Assembly (NCBI RefSeq): GCF_963974575.1
Contig: NZ_CAXBBQ010000009.1
Coordinates: 67,740-131,739 of the forward strand
DNA length: 64,000 nucleotides
Source: Sphingosinicella sp963974575
Lineage (GTDB): Bacteria > Pseudomonadota > Alphaproteobacteria > Sphingomonadales > Sphingomonadaceae
Reading direction: 5' to 3'
The position numbers were made by a program, and so were the translations under genes. This document shows positions 1 to 8,271 of the stretch, piece by piece. Positions within the stretch are counted from its first letter, which is position 1, and each line of letters starts with the position of its first letter. Under the pieces are notes generated by a model that saw only the letters and a list, made by a program, of their open reading frames with translations, was not told the origin of the DNA and did no database searches.

Positions 1-935
1 TAGGCGTGGACGTCCTCCCGCGAGGGTGGCGCGATCTGGAGCAGCACGACATCCTTCGCCGCCTCCGGGTGGTCGGTGAGGAAGCGGTGGTAGGAATCGA
101 AGCGCTCGACGAGGCCCTTCGAATAATCGAGGCGGTCGACGCCGATGATGACCTTCTTGCCGTCGGCGCTGGCGCGGAGGCGATCGTGCGCGCGGTGCGC
201 CACGTCCGTCTGCCCGGCCGCCGTGAATTCGGCGTAGTCGATGCCGATGGGGAAAGCGCGGGTAACGATGCTGCGGCCTTCCCATTCGACGGTGCCGCCG
301 TCCGCCGCGACGCGGCCGCCAAGTTCCTTCTCGACATAATGGCAGAAGGATTCGTGCCACTCGCGCGACTGGAAGCCGATGACATCGTAGTGGAGCATGT
401 GCTCGACCAGCCGCTCGTGGAAGGGCAGCGACACGAACAGGCGTGTCGGCGGCCACGGGATGTGCAGGAACAGGCCGATGCGGTTGCGGATGCCCTTGTC
501 CTGCAGGAATTTGCCGAGCGGCAGCAGGTGATAATCGTGGACCCAGACGAGGTCGCCCGGCTCGATCAGCGGCGTGACGCTGTCGGCGAAGCGGCGGTTC
601 ACGCGCTCATAGCCCTCGCCGAAGCTGCGCTCATATTCGGTGAGGTCGACGCGGTGGTGGAACAGCGGCCACAGCGTGCGATTGGCGTAGCCGTTGTAAT
701 ATTCGTCGATGTCCTGCGGTTCGAGATCGATGGTGGCGGTGGTGACGCCGTGCTGGCGCTGCATGTCGAGATGGCCGGTGAAGGTCTCCGTTTCGTTGCC
801 CGACCAGCCGAACCAGATGCCGCGATGCTCGCGCAGCGCAGCACTTAGCGCGACGGCGAGGCCGCCCTGCGCGCCGCTGCCGTTTTCCGCTTTCGGTACC
901 GAAACGCGGTTCGAAATGACGATCAACCGGCTCAT
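1..935 (-). CDS. otsA: Trehalose-6-phosphate synthase, GT20 (partial, C-terminus off left edge)
   Basis: Makes trehalose-6-phosphate from UDP-glucose and glucose-6-phosphate in the cytoplasm. My reading of the minus strand from the ATG at 935 begins MSRLIVISNRVS, the classic N-terminus of GT20 synthases, and continues with a glycine-rich substrate loop, WVHDYHL and HIPWPP. About 311 codons are present out of roughly 460-480 usual for the family, and no stop occurs before base 1. Its ATG overlaps the stop of the upstream glycosidase by 4 nt (ATGA), so translation is probably coupled. It is the last visible gene of an otsB-GH15-otsA operon. Identification is firm; only the C-terminal half is unseen. 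Confidence 0.93.
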   Translation of the reverse strand, partial: MSRLIVISNRVSVPKAENGSGAQGGLAVALSAALREHRGIWFGWSGNETETFTGHLDMQRQHGVTTATIDLEPQDIDEYYNGYANRTLWPLFHHRVDLTEYERSFGEGYERVNRRFADSVTPLIEPGDLVWVHDYHLLPLGKFLQDKGIRNRIGLFLHIPWPPTRLFVSLPFHERLVEHMLHYDVIGFQSREWHESFCHYVEKELGGRVAADGGTVEWEGRSIVTRAFPIGIDYAEFTAAGQTDVAHRAHDRLRASADGKKVIIGVDRLDYSKGLVERFDSYHRFLTDHPEAAKDVVLLQIAPPSREDVHA

Positions 936-2716
936 CGAATCGTGCTCCACGGGCGGGATAACAATCCAGCGCAGTTAATGATCCCGACAAGCGAATAGGT
1001 CTGCGGATAGTTGCCCCAAAGCTCGCCCGTTTCGAAATCCATGTCTTCGGAGAGCAGGCCGGCCTGCGTGGCGTGGCCGAGCATACGCTCGAACAGCGCG
1101 CGCGCCTCCTCGCTGCGCCCTGCGACCTGCAGCGCCTCGATCAGCCAGAAGGTGCAGATGTTGAAGGCCGTCTCCGGCCTGCCGAAATCGTCCTCGCTGG
1201 CGTAGCGCAGCATGTGCTCGCCGCGCCGCAGCGCCTTCTCGACCGCGGCGAAGGTGGCGACCATGCGCGGGTCGTCGGCGGGCAGGAAACGCAGATCGAC
1301 GAGTTGGAGCAGACTGGCGTCAAGCTCCTCGCCGCCGAAGGATGCGCCGAAATGGCCGACGTTCTCCGACCATGCGCGGGTCTCGATCGCCTCGCGGATG
1401 GCGGCGGCGCGGCCCGCCCAGTACCGCTCGCGCTCCTCGAGGCCGAGGATGCGTGCGGCGTTTTCCAGCCGGTCGCACGCGGCCCAGCTCATCACCGCGC
1501 TGTAGGTGTGGACGGCGGTGCGGGTGCGGAACTCCCAGAGGCCGGCATCGGGCTTGTCGTGCATACGCCACGCCATTTCGCCGATCGCCTCCAGGCTGTG
1601 GAAATCGTCGAGATTGGCCATGCGCAGCAGGCGCCGGTCGATGAAGGCCTGAATGTTGGGCAGCACGATCTGGCCGTAGACATCGTGCTGGACCTGAAGA
1701 TAGGCGGCGTTGCCGACTCGCACCGGGCCCATGCCGCGATAGCCGGCGAGGCCGTCCGCGACGGATTCATCGAGCGCGCGCGCGCCCGACACGGCATAGA
1801 GAGGCTGAAGGCTGCCATCGGCGTCGTCGACGATGTTGCGCAGATAGGCGAGATATTTTTCAAGGACGTCGAGCGCGCCGAGCCGGTTCAGCGCCTGCAC
1901 CGTATAATAAGCGTCGCGGATCCAGCAGTAGCGATAATCCCAGTTCCGGCCCGAATTGGCGGCTTCCGGGATCGAGGTGGTGAGCGCGGCGACGATGGCG
2001 CCCGTCTCCTCGTGCTGGCAAAGCTTCAGCGTGATGGCGGCGCGGATCACCTGATCCTGCCATTCGAGCGGCGTGGCAAGGCCGCGCACCCAGTGTTGCC
2101 AATAGCTCTCGGTACGTTCGAGCATGGTGGCGACCTCGCGCGACACATTGCCGGCGAAGGGTTCGTCGGGGCCGAGGAAGAAATGCGCGGGACGCTCCAG
2201 CCGGAACGGCCGGCTGTCGATGACGTGGCCGACGGGCGCGTCCGTGGTGAGCCGCAGCGTCTGGTCGCCGAGCAGGAAGCGGATGTGGTTGGTGCCGTTG
2301 GTGCGCGGCGCCACCTCGCGGCCGTAGCCGCGCATCGGCGCGAGGTGGACGCGAAGGCGCGGCGAGCCCGACACGGGCTGCACAATGCGCACCCACGCCA
2401 CCGGGCGGTACATGCGGCCGGTGCGTTCGAAGCGCGGGCAGAAGTCGATGACATCGACCGCGCCGCCCTCCGCATCCTCCAGCCGGGTGACGAGGATGGG
2501 CGTGTTGCGGCGGTAGGCCTGACGCGCCGAGACCTGGCCTTCCAGCGAGACCATCCAGGCGCCGGGCACCGGGCCGCCATCGTCGTTGTTCAGCAGCGCG
2601 CAGAACACCGGGTCGCCATCAACACGCGGCGCGCAGCCCCAGACGAGGCGGGCTTCAGTATCGATGAGGCCGCTGACCTGGCAATTGCCAATCGGCCAGA
2701 GTTCGAGCGAACTCAC
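932..2716 (-). CDS. Glycoside hydrolase family 15 protein (trehalase/glucoamylase-like)
   Basis: 594 aa with a GTG start at 2716 that overlaps the otsB stop (GTGA). The family signature NWDYRYCWIRDA, part of the (alpha/alpha)6-barrel active site of GH15 enzymes, lies in the middle of the protein (around residues 260-275). No signal peptide is visible, so it should act in the cytoplasm. GH15 proteins sandwiched between otsB and otsA are usually annotated as glucoamylase, and several GH15 members are trehalases. A role in trehalose turnover, or in supplying glucose for trehalose synthesis, is inferred from the operon. The exact substrate cannot be decided from sequence. Confidence 0.88.
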   Translation of the reverse strand: MSSLELWPIGNCQVSGLIDTEARLVWGCAPRVDGDPVFCALLNNDDGGPVPGAWMVSLEGQVSARQAYRRNTPILVTRLEDAEGGAVDVIDFCPRFERTGRMYRPVAWVRIVQPVSGSPRLRVHLAPMRGYGREVAPRTNGTNHIRFLLGDQTLRLTTDAPVGHVIDSRPFRLERPAHFFLGPDEPFAGNVSREVATMLERTESYWQHWVRGLATPLEWQDQVIRAAITLKLCQHEETGAIVAALTTSIPEAANSGRNWDYRYCWIRDAYYTVQALNRLGALDVLEKYLAYLRNIVDDADGSLQPLYAVSGARALDESVADGLAGYRGMGPVRVGNAAYLQVQHDVYGQIVLPNIQAFIDRRLLRMANLDDFHSLEAIGEMAWRMHDKPDAGLWEFRTRTAVHTYSAVMSWAACDRLENAARILGLEERERYWAGRAAAIREAIETRAWSENVGHFGASFGGEELDASLLQLVDLRFLPADDPRMVATFAAVEKALRRGEHMLRYASEDDFGRPETAFNICTFWLIEALQVAGRSEEARALFERMLGHATQAGLLSEDMDFETGELWGNYPQTYSLVGIINCAGLLSRPWSTIR

Positions 2717-3405
2717 AGTGCGCCGAGCCAGGCATGGACCGCCGCGACATCGGGCAGGGCGGCCCCTGCAGCGGTGGGGCGGTGGGCGCCGACGAGCACG
2801 CCGAAGCCGCCGGCGGCGGACGCGGCGCCGAAGCCGTCCTCGTCGGTGACGTCGTCGCCGATGAAGACGGGGGTGGTGTTCCGGAATGCGGGCATGGCCA
2901 TGAGTGTTGCTACGATCTTTCCTTTATCGATGCCTGGCGGCATCAGTTCGGTCACCATCTTGCCGGTCTTGACGGCAAGGCCGTGGCGGCCGCCGAGCGT
3001 GTCGGCGAAGGCCTGCACGGCGCCGCCGGCATCGGGGGCCTGCCGGTAATGAAGCGCGAAGCCGAGCGGCTTGGCTTCGACAAAAACGCCGTGCGCGGCG
3101 GCGAAGGCCAGCGCCTCCAGATGCGCGGCCTTGGGGAATGTCGCGGCCGACGGCGCGTTCGCGGGGGCCGCGGCGAGGCGGAGTTCGCCGCCGTGCGAGC
3201 CGGACAGCGTGAGCGCGGGGGCGGGGAGATAATGATCGAGATCGGCGAGGGCGCGGCCGCTGACGATGGCGAGGCGGCCCTGAAGACGCCGGCCGACGCT
3301 TTCCAGCAGGGAGATGAGATGCGGAGCGACCCGGATGGCATCGGGCTGCGGCGCCAGATCGACGAGCGTGCCGTCGAAATCGAGGAAGAGGGAAGGGTGA
3401 TCCAT
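2713..3405 (-). CDS. otsB: Trehalose-6-phosphate phosphatase, HAD superfamily
   Basis: Dephosphorylates trehalose-6-phosphate to trehalose. HAD motif I, FLDFDGTLVDLAP, sits at the very N-terminus when the ATG at 3405 is used. Motif IV, GDDVTDEDGF, is near residue 185, and the family sequence GKIVATLM lies just before it. The ATG at 3405 gives 230 aa, close to bacterial OtsB. An in-frame ATG at 3480 would add 25 residues (MDPDSFQTADRAR...), which look unstructured, so the shorter form is preferred; neither start has a strong Shine-Dalgarno. First gene of the trehalose operon; the promoter should lie between here and the divergent tRNA-Trp. Confidence 0.9.
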   Translation of the reverse strand: MDHPSLFLDFDGTLVDLAPQPDAIRVAPHLISLLESVGRRLQGRLAIVSGRALADLDHYLPAPALTLSGSHGGELRLAAAPANAPSAATFPKAAHLEALAFAAAHGVFVEAKPLGFALHYRQAPDAGGAVQAFADTLGGRHGLAVKTGKMVTELMPPGIDKGKIVATLMAMPAFRNTTPVFIGDDVTDEDGFGAASAAGGFGVLVGAHRPTAAGAALPDVAAVHAWLGAL

Positions 3406-3592
3406 CGTCGCCAGCGATGGGGGCGGCGGCAGCGACGGCGTGCGCGCTCGATCCGCGGTCTGGAAAGAATCGGGGTCCATGCGATGTGTGATATCAACGT
3501 CTCCCGATTGTCTCCGGTTCCGCCCTTGTGCCCGGATGCAGCGCCCCGGATCAACCCCGGATCAAGCCGCGCGAGCCCGCCAACGATAGGAC

Positions 3593-3620
3593 TTGCACCG
3601 CCAAAGGCCCCCGATTATAG
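3593..3620 (+). promoter_or_regulatory. Putative sigma-70-type promoter for tRNA-Trp
   Basis: TTGCAC (3593-3598), a 16-bp spacer and TTATAG (3615-3620) end 18 bp before the mature 5' end of tRNA-Trp. This is the only reasonable -35/-10 pair in the 158 bp between the tRNA and the divergent otsB. Match quality is moderate. Confidence 0.45.
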
Positions 3621-3638
3621 ACGCGGCTCCCGGGCTCT

Positions 3639-3714
3639 AGGAGTGTAGCTCAGTTGGTAGAGCATCGGTCTCCAAAACCGAGGGCCGTGGGTTCGAGTCC
3701 CTCCACTCCTGCCA
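3639..3714 (+). tRNA. tRNA-Trp (CCA)
   Basis: 76 nt including an encoded CCA end. The acceptor stem AGGAGTG pairs fully with CACTCCT, the discriminator is G and the D arm is AGCTCAGTTGGTAGAGC. The anticodon stem TCGGT/ACCGA encloses loop CTCCAAA with anticodon CCA, and the T loop is TTCGAGT. tRNA-Trp immediately before secE-nusG is a well-known proteobacterial arrangement. Confidence 0.98.
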
Positions 3715-3771
3715 GTCTTCGATAGGCGAGCGGTTTTGGGGCTCGGGAACGAGTAGAGGTTCACCAGTCAA

Positions 3772-3816
3772 CCGGCGCCGCCCGGAAGAAAAGGGCGCTG
3801 CCGGTCGGCTGTTTTT
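3772..3816 (+). terminator. Possible terminator/attenuator between tRNA-Trp and secE
   Basis: CCGGCGCCGCCC (3772-3783) can pair with GGGCG plus GCCGG (3793-3804), with a small internal mismatch and an A-rich loop. It is followed 7 nt later by TTTTTGTTT (3812-3820). It could end the tRNA transcript or attenuate read-through into secE. The distance from stem to T-run is larger than ideal. Confidence 0.4.
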
Positions 3817-3838
3817 GTTTGGGAATTGAGCGCGTTAG

Positions 3839-4039
3839 ATGGCTAAGATGACCAATCCGGGCACGTTCGTGCGGCAAGTGCGTCAGGAGACCGCGAAGGT
3901 GTCCTGGCCGACGCGTCGCGAAACGATCGTGACCACGATCATGGTGCTCATCATGACCACCATCCTGTCGCTGTTCTTCCTGGGCGTTGACCAGGTGCTG
4001 GGCCGAATCGTCCAGTTCCTGCTCGACATCGCGAAATAA
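3839..4039 (+). CDS. secE: Preprotein translocase subunit SecE
   Basis: 66-aa single-spanning inner-membrane subunit of the SecYEG channel. The N-terminal amphipathic segment contains the SecE hallmark VSWPTRRET, followed by one transmembrane helix (roughly residues 30-50, IMVLIMTTILSLFFLGVDQV). The short, one-helix form is the usual one outside the enterobacteria. It lies 20 bp upstream of nusG and is almost certainly cotranscribed with it. Confidence 0.97.
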   Translation: MAKMTNPGTFVRQVRQETAKVSWPTRRETIVTTIMVLIMTTILSLFFLGVDQVLGRIVQFLLDIAK

Positions 4040-4059
4040 CGGGAAGGTTCGAAACAGGC

Positions 4060-4599
4060 ATGGCCGCGCGCTGGTACATCATTCACGCCTACTCGAACTT
4101 CGAGAACAAGGTCCGCGATTCGATCCTCGACGAGGCGAAGCGCCTGGGTCTTGAGGCGCTCGTCGAGGAGGTCGAGGTGCCCACCGAGACCGTGACCGAG
4201 ATCCGTCGCGGCAAGAAGGTGCAGGCCGAGCGGAAGTACTTCCCCGGCTATGTGCTCGCCAAGCTGCACATGACTGACGACGTGTTCCACCTTGTGAAGA
4301 ACACGCCGAAGGTGACGGGTTTCCTCGGCGCGAGCGGCAAGCCCTCGCCGATCAGCGAGGCGGAAGCCGCGCGCATCCTTTCGACCAAGGGTCACCACAT
4401 CGAAGCGCCGAAGGCGAAGATGAAGGTGAACTTCGAGATCGGCGACGAGGTTCGCGTGCTCGACGGTCCGTTCGCCAGCTTCAACGGCCTCGTGGAAGAG
4501 ATCGATTACGATCGCGCCCGCGTGAAGGTTTCGGTGTCGATCTTCGGGCGCGCGACGCCTGTCGAGCTCGACTTCGAGCAGGTCGAGCGGACGAAGTAG
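4060..4599 (+). CDS. nusG: Transcription termination/antitermination factor NusG
   Basis: 179 aa. The N-terminal NGN domain starts ARWYIIHAYSNFENKV, the typical NusG opening. The C-terminal KOW domain (about residues 125-175) includes IGDEVRVLDGPFASFNG and ends in the family pattern FGRATPVELDFEQVE. It binds RNA polymerase and couples it to Rho and to ribosomal protein S10. Genetic context secE-nusG-rplK is canonical. Length and both domains are complete. Confidence 0.98.
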   Translation: MAARWYIIHAYSNFENKVRDSILDEAKRLGLEALVEEVEVPTETVTEIRRGKKVQAERKYFPGYVLAKLHMTDDVFHLVKNTPKVTGFLGASGKPSPISEAEAARILSTKGHHIEAPKAKMKVNFEIGDEVRVLDGPFASFNGLVEEIDYDRARVKVSVSIFGRATPVELDFEQVERTK

Positions 4600-4606
4600 T
4601 TTTTTA

Positions 4607-4629
4607 CCCCTCGCCGTTACGGGGAGGGG
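4607..4629. repeat. Short imperfect palindrome between nusG and rplK
   Basis: CCCCTC-G-CCG-TTA-CGG-G-GAGGGG forms a 9-bp stem interrupted by one G/G mismatch. It starts 7 nt after the nusG stop and follows TTTTTT. No T-run follows it, so it is not a clear plus-strand terminator. It may be an mRNA-stabilising or processing hairpin, or a member of a dispersed palindrome family (compare 14,004-14,027). Confidence 0.45.
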
Positions 4630-4696
4630 CGTTGCCTGCGGGAGGCTGCCTTCGGGTGGCCGTCTGGACCGCTAAACTTGAAAGAGAGTGAGACCA

Positions 4697-5128
4697 ATGG
4701 CCAAGAAGATTACCGGCTATATCAAGCTGCAGGTGCCGGCTGCCGCCGCCACCCCGTCGCCGCCCCTCGGGCCGGCGCTCGGTCAGCGCGGCGTCAACAT
4801 CATGGAATTCTGCAAGGCGTTCAACGCCCAGACGCAGGAAATGGAAAAGGGCGCTCCGGTGCCGACGGTGATCACCGTCTATGCCGACCGCAGCTTCTCC
4901 TTCGTCACCAAGACACCGCCCGCCACCTTCCTTCTGAAGAAGGCCGCGAACCTCAAGTCCGGCTCCAAGACGCCGGGCAAGGCGAGCGCCGGAACGATCA
5001 AGCGTTCCGCCGTTCGTGAGATCGCGCAGGCGAAGATGGTCGATCTGTCGGCGAACGACATCGACGCGGCAATGAAGATCATCGAAGGCTCCGCCCGCTC
5101 GATGGGTCTCGAAGTGGTGGAGGGCTGA
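4697..5128 (+). CDS. rplK: 50S ribosomal protein L11
   Basis: 143 aa starting MAKKITGYIKLQ. It contains the conserved PSPPLGPALGQRGVNIMEFC stretch that binds the GTPase-associated region of 23S rRNA, and the C-terminal RNA-binding domain with GTIKRSAVREIAQ. A GTG 9 nt upstream (4688) would add MRP, but the internal ATG matches the family start exactly. It is 2 nt from rplA, as expected for the L11 operon. Confidence 0.98.
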   Translation: MAKKITGYIKLQVPAAAATPSPPLGPALGQRGVNIMEFCKAFNAQTQEMEKGAPVPTVITVYADRSFSFVTKTPPATFLLKKAANLKSGSKTPGKASAGTIKRSAVREIAQAKMVDLSANDIDAAMKIIEGSARSMGLEVVEG

Positions 5129-5130
5129 AC

Positions 5131-5832
5131 ATGGCCAAGCTGACGAAGAAGGCCAAGGCGCTGGCCGGCAAGGTCGACCGTGAGAAGCTCTACGGTGTCG
5201 ATGAAGCCATTGCGCTCGTGAAGAGCCTCGCAAGCTCCAAGTTCGACGAGACCGTCGAGGTCGCGCTGAACCTTGGCGTCGATCCGCGTCACGCCGACCA
5301 GATGGTGCGCGGCGTCGTCCGCCTGCCGAGCGGCACGGGCAAGGACGTTCGCGTCGCGGTGTTCGCACGCGGTGACAAGGCCGAGGATGCTCGCAAGGCG
5401 GGTGCCGAGGTTGTCGGCGCCGAAGACCTGATGGAAGAAATCCAGGGCGGCCGCAGCGATTTCGACCGCGTCATCGCGACGCCCGACATGATGGGCATCG
5501 TCGGACGCCTCGGCAAGGTGCTCGGCCCCAAGGGCCTGATGCCGAACCCGAAGCTCGGGACCGTCACGCCGAACGTCGCCGAAGCCGTGGAAGCGGCCAA
5601 GGGCGGCCAGGTGGAGTTCCGCGTCGAAAAGGCCGGCATCATCCACAGCGGCATCGGCAAGGCGAGCTTCGACGACGCGGCGCTGCGGGCGAACTTCGAC
5701 GCCTTCGTCGACGCCATCGTCAAGGCGAAGCCGTCGGGCGCCAAGGGCAAGTACGTTCGCAAGATCGCCATCAGCTCCACGATGGGGCCGGGCGTGAAGA
5801 TCGATACGGCGACCGCAGGCGCGGCCGCCTAA
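5131..5832 (+). CDS. rplA: 50S ribosomal protein L1
   Basis: 233 aa, full family length. The L1 signature PNPKLGTVTPNVAEAV is present near residue 147-162 and the ending KYVRKIAISSTMGPGVKID is typical. It binds the L1 stalk of 23S rRNA and, in many bacteria, the mRNA of its own operon as translational repressor. Separated from rplK by only 2 nt, so they form one operon. Confidence 0.98.
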   Translation: MAKLTKKAKALAGKVDREKLYGVDEAIALVKSLASSKFDETVEVALNLGVDPRHADQMVRGVVRLPSGTGKDVRVAVFARGDKAEDARKAGAEVVGAEDLMEEIQGGRSDFDRVIATPDMMGIVGRLGKVLGPKGLMPNPKLGTVTPNVAEAVEAAKGGQVEFRVEKAGIIHSGIGKASFDDAALRANFDAFVDAIVKAKPSGAKGKYVRKIAISSTMGPGVKIDTATAGAAA

Positions 5833-6112
5833 ACAGCATCGCGGGGCGGGCCGGAAACGGGTCGCCCCAAGATACCGTCCGAGATTGCAGGCGTTTCCGA
5901 GAGGAAACTCAAAACGCCAGCCTGCATGAGACGGGGACAAGTTTTACCGGTTGCAGCCGTGCGATGGCGAACCGGGTCTGCCGAAGGGCTCCTTTCGCCC
6001 GCACGCAGACGACGACCCCGCGGACGGGCCGAGACCCCCGGAATGGTCCGGGATTTCGGCTCAACCGTTCCGAAGGCGAGTGATCGCCCAAGGGACAAAC
6101 CAGGAGTGAAGC
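5833..6112 (+). promoter_or_regulatory. rplJ leader region with probable L10(L12)4-binding structure
   Basis: This 280-nt stretch between rplA and rplJ has no convincing ORF. Bases 6028-6060 fold as GCCGA / TCGGC enclosing an asymmetric internal loop and a CCCGG / CCGGG helix. That shape (helix, GA-rich bulge, helix) resembles the kink-turn hairpin bound by L10(L12)4 in r-protein leaders. Autoregulation of rplJL by this element is inferred from position and shape; I could not fold or align it computationally. A separate rplJ promoter may also lie here but none stands out. Confidence 0.55.
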
Positions 6113-6628
6113 ATGGATCGCGCTGAAAAAAAGGCGCTCGTCGCATCGCTCAACCGCGTCTTCTCGGAGACCGGGGTTGTCGTCATTACGCGCAACCACG
6201 GCCTTACCGTCGCCCAGGTGACGGCTCTCCGCGGCAAGATGCGCGATGCGGGCGCGGGCTATAAAGTCGCGAAGAACAAGCTCGCCCGGATCGCACTGGA
6301 AGGTACGCCGTACACGGGGATCAGCGACATGCTGGTCGGTCCGACGGCGCTGGCAACGTCGAGTGATCCCGTTGCCGCCGCCAAGGCTGCCGTCGATTTC
6401 GCGAAGACCAACGAGAAGTTGGAAATCGTCGGCGGTGCCATGGGGGATACCATCCTCGATGCGAACGGCATCAAGCAACTGGCAACGCTGCCGTCGCTTG
6501 ACGAACTGCGCGCCAAGATCATCGGCCTCATCAATGCGCCGGCGACCAAGGTGGTTCAGATCGTCCAGGCGCCCGCGGCCCAGCTTGCGCGTGTCATGGG
6601 TGCTTATGCGGCCAAGGACGCCGCCTGA
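6113..6628 (+). CDS. rplJ: 50S ribosomal protein L10
   Basis: 171 aa starting MDRAEKKALVASLN, preceded by a good Shine-Dalgarno (AGGAG). The central block YKVAKNKLARIALEGT is the rRNA-binding region and the C-terminal helix ending LARVMGAYAAKD is the docking site for L7/L12 dimers. It forms the base of the ribosomal stalk. rplL follows 71 nt downstream. Confidence 0.98.
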   Translation: MDRAEKKALVASLNRVFSETGVVVITRNHGLTVAQVTALRGKMRDAGAGYKVAKNKLARIALEGTPYTGISDMLVGPTALATSSDPVAAAKAAVDFAKTNEKLEIVGGAMGDTILDANGIKQLATLPSLDELRAKIIGLINAPATKVVQIVQAPAAQLARVMGAYAAKDAA

Positions 6629-6699
6629 GCCTCATCCGGACAGGTTCTTTCTCGATACACACATGATGATGGGCCGACGTGCCCGAATGGAGACTTAAA

Positions 6700-7080
6700 A
6701 TGGCAGACCTTCAGAAGATTGTAGACGACCTTTCGGCGCTCACCGTTCTCGAAGCCGCGGAGCTTTCCAAGCTCCTCGAAGAGAAGTGGGGCGTTTCGGC
6801 CGCCGCCGCGGTTGCGGTTGCGGCAGCTCCGGGTGGCGGCGGCGACGCCGCTCCGGCCGCTGAAGAGAAGACCGAGTTCGACGTGATCCTCACCGGCGAC
6901 GGTGGCAAGAAGATCAACGTCATCAAGGAAGTCCGCGCCATCACCAGCCTCGGCCTCGGCGAAGCCAAAGCGCTCGTCGAAGGCGCTCCGAAGGCGGTGA
7001 AGGAAGGCGTGAACAAGGAAGAAGCCGAGAAGATCAAGAAGCAGCTTGAAGAAGCCGGCGCGACCGTCGAGATCAAGTAA
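6700..7080 (+). CDS. rplL: 50S ribosomal protein L7/L12
   Basis: 126 aa starting MADLQKIVDDLSALTVLEAAELSKLLEEK (N-terminal dimerisation domain). A flexible Ala/Gly/Pro hinge rich in AAPGGGG follows, then the C-terminal domain with GLGEAKALVEGAPKAVKEG, which recruits translational GTPases. An upstream in-frame ATG at 6679 would add MPEWRLK and is not supported by the family. The gene ends at a strong terminator, so the L10 operon does not obviously run into rpoB here. Confidence 0.98.
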   Translation: MADLQKIVDDLSALTVLEAAELSKLLEEKWGVSAAAAVAVAAAPGGGGDAAPAAEEKTEFDVILTGDGGKKINVIKEVRAITSLGLGEAKALVEGAPKAVKEGVNKEEAEKIKKQLEEAGATVEIK

Positions 7081-7103
7081 GCTTCACGGCTTTACGAATG
7101 AAG

Positions 7104-7133
7104 GGGCGGTTCCGAAAGGAGCCGCCCTTTTTT
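7104..7133 (+). terminator. Rho-independent terminator after rplL
   Basis: GGGCGGTTCC (7104-7113), loop GAAA, GGAGCCGCCC (7118-7127) form a 10-bp stem with one G-U pair, followed directly by TTTTTT. A textbook intrinsic terminator 23 nt after the rplL stop. Confidence 0.93.
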
Positions 7134-7208
7134 CATGCGCGCATAAGCGGCTGATTCCAAAGCCGTGCGTTTGATGTATGGTGCGAGCGAAAAGGCCGGA
7201 CGGCAGCC

Positions 7209-8267
7209 ATGCGGAAGATCGAAGACAGAACCTTTCTCGCCCTCATCGTTGTCGTCTCGCTGGCATTTGCATGGGTGCTGCTGCCGTTCTTCGGCGCGAT
7301 CCTGTGGGCGCTCATTGCCGGCATCCTGTTCGAGCCCTTGAACCGGCGCGTGCTTGCGCGGTTCCCGGGGCATCCGAACCTCGCCGCGCTCCTGACGCTG
7401 CTGGTCATCGTTGCGATGGTGATTCTGCCTGCGATCACCATCGGGATTTTCCTGCTGCAGGAAGCGACCGCGATCTATGCGCGCATCGAGGGCGGGCAGA
7501 TCGACGTCGGCGGCTATTTCCGGCAGGTGCAGGCGTTGCTGCCGGACTGGGCAATTTCGATTCTGCGCCGGCTCGGGCTCAGCAATATCGGCGCCATCCG
7601 CGAGAAGATCGCGGACGGCGTCGCCGACAGCTTTCAGGTGCTCGCCGCGCAGACCGTCGTGATCGGGCAGCGGACCTTCGGCTTCCTCGTCGGGCTCGGC
7701 GTGATGCTGTACCTGATCTTCTTTTTCCTTCGCGACGGCGACGCGCTCGTCGACAAGCTGCGCGGTTCGATTCCCCTGCATCCGGCGCAGCGCAACGCGC
7801 TCATTGCCAAGTTCGTGACGGTGATCCGCGCGACTGTGAAAGGCAGCATCGTCGTCGCCATCCTTCAGGGCGCGGTCGGCGGGGTCGTATTCTGGAGCCT
7901 CGGCATCCACGGCGCGCTGCTGTGGGGCGTGCTCATGGGCTTCCTGTCGCTGCTTCCGGCGGTGGGCACGGGGCTCGTGTGGGTGCCGGTCGCCATCTAT
8001 CTGCTCGTCACCGGCTCGATATGGCAGGGTGTCGTGCTGGTGTTCTGCGGTTTCTTCGTCATCGGGCTCATCGACAACATCCTGCGCCCGATCCTCGTCG
8101 GCCGCGACGCGCGGATGCCCGACTATATCGTGCTTGTCTCCACACTCGGCGGCATCGAGCTGTTCGGTCTGAACGGCATCGTCATCGGACCCGTCATCGC
8201 AGCGCTGTTCATGGCGGTGTGGGAGATCGTCGCGGCGGGCCGCCGGTCCGGCTGGACCACGGCATGA
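7209..8267 (+). CDS. AI-2E family transporter (UPF0118/PerM-like permease)
   Basis: 352-aa polytopic inner-membrane protein. It has paired N-terminal hydrophobic helices (FLALIVVVSLAFAWVLLPFFG), a soluble middle section, and a C-terminal half with the family patterns GFLSLLPAVGTGLVW and IDNILRPILVG. Members have been proposed to export autoinducer-2 or to act as Na+/H+ antiporters, and the substrate here is unknown. Convergent with the MHS transporter (gap 4 bp) and placed between rplL and rpoB, an uncommon position. Confidence 0.85.
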   Translation: MRKIEDRTFLALIVVVSLAFAWVLLPFFGAILWALIAGILFEPLNRRVLARFPGHPNLAALLTLLVIVAMVILPAITIGIFLLQEATAIYARIEGGQIDVGGYFRQVQALLPDWAISILRRLGLSNIGAIREKIADGVADSFQVLAAQTVVIGQRTFGFLVGLGVMLYLIFFFLRDGDALVDKLRGSIPLHPAQRNALIAKFVTVIRATVKGSIVVAILQGAVGGVVFWSLGIHGALLWGVLMGFLSLLPAVGTGLVWVPVAIYLLVTGSIWQGVVLVFCGFFVIGLIDNILRPILVGRDARMPDYIVLVSTLGGIELFGLNGIVIGPVIAALFMAVWEIVAAGRRSGWTTA

Positions 8268-8271
8268 CGCT

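Noticed and set aside
1073..3049. 658-codon plus frame opposite the GH15 and otsB genes
   Set aside because: Antisense shadow; the minus-strand proteins have clear family signatures.
4607..4629. Terminator after nusG
   Set aside because: The hairpin has no T-run behind it; the TTTTTT precedes it on the plus strand. Read-through to rplK is expected.
5926..6126. 66-aa ORF in the rplJ leader
   Set aside because: It covers the predicted L10-binding structure and ends in the rplJ start. Composition is random and Arg-rich.
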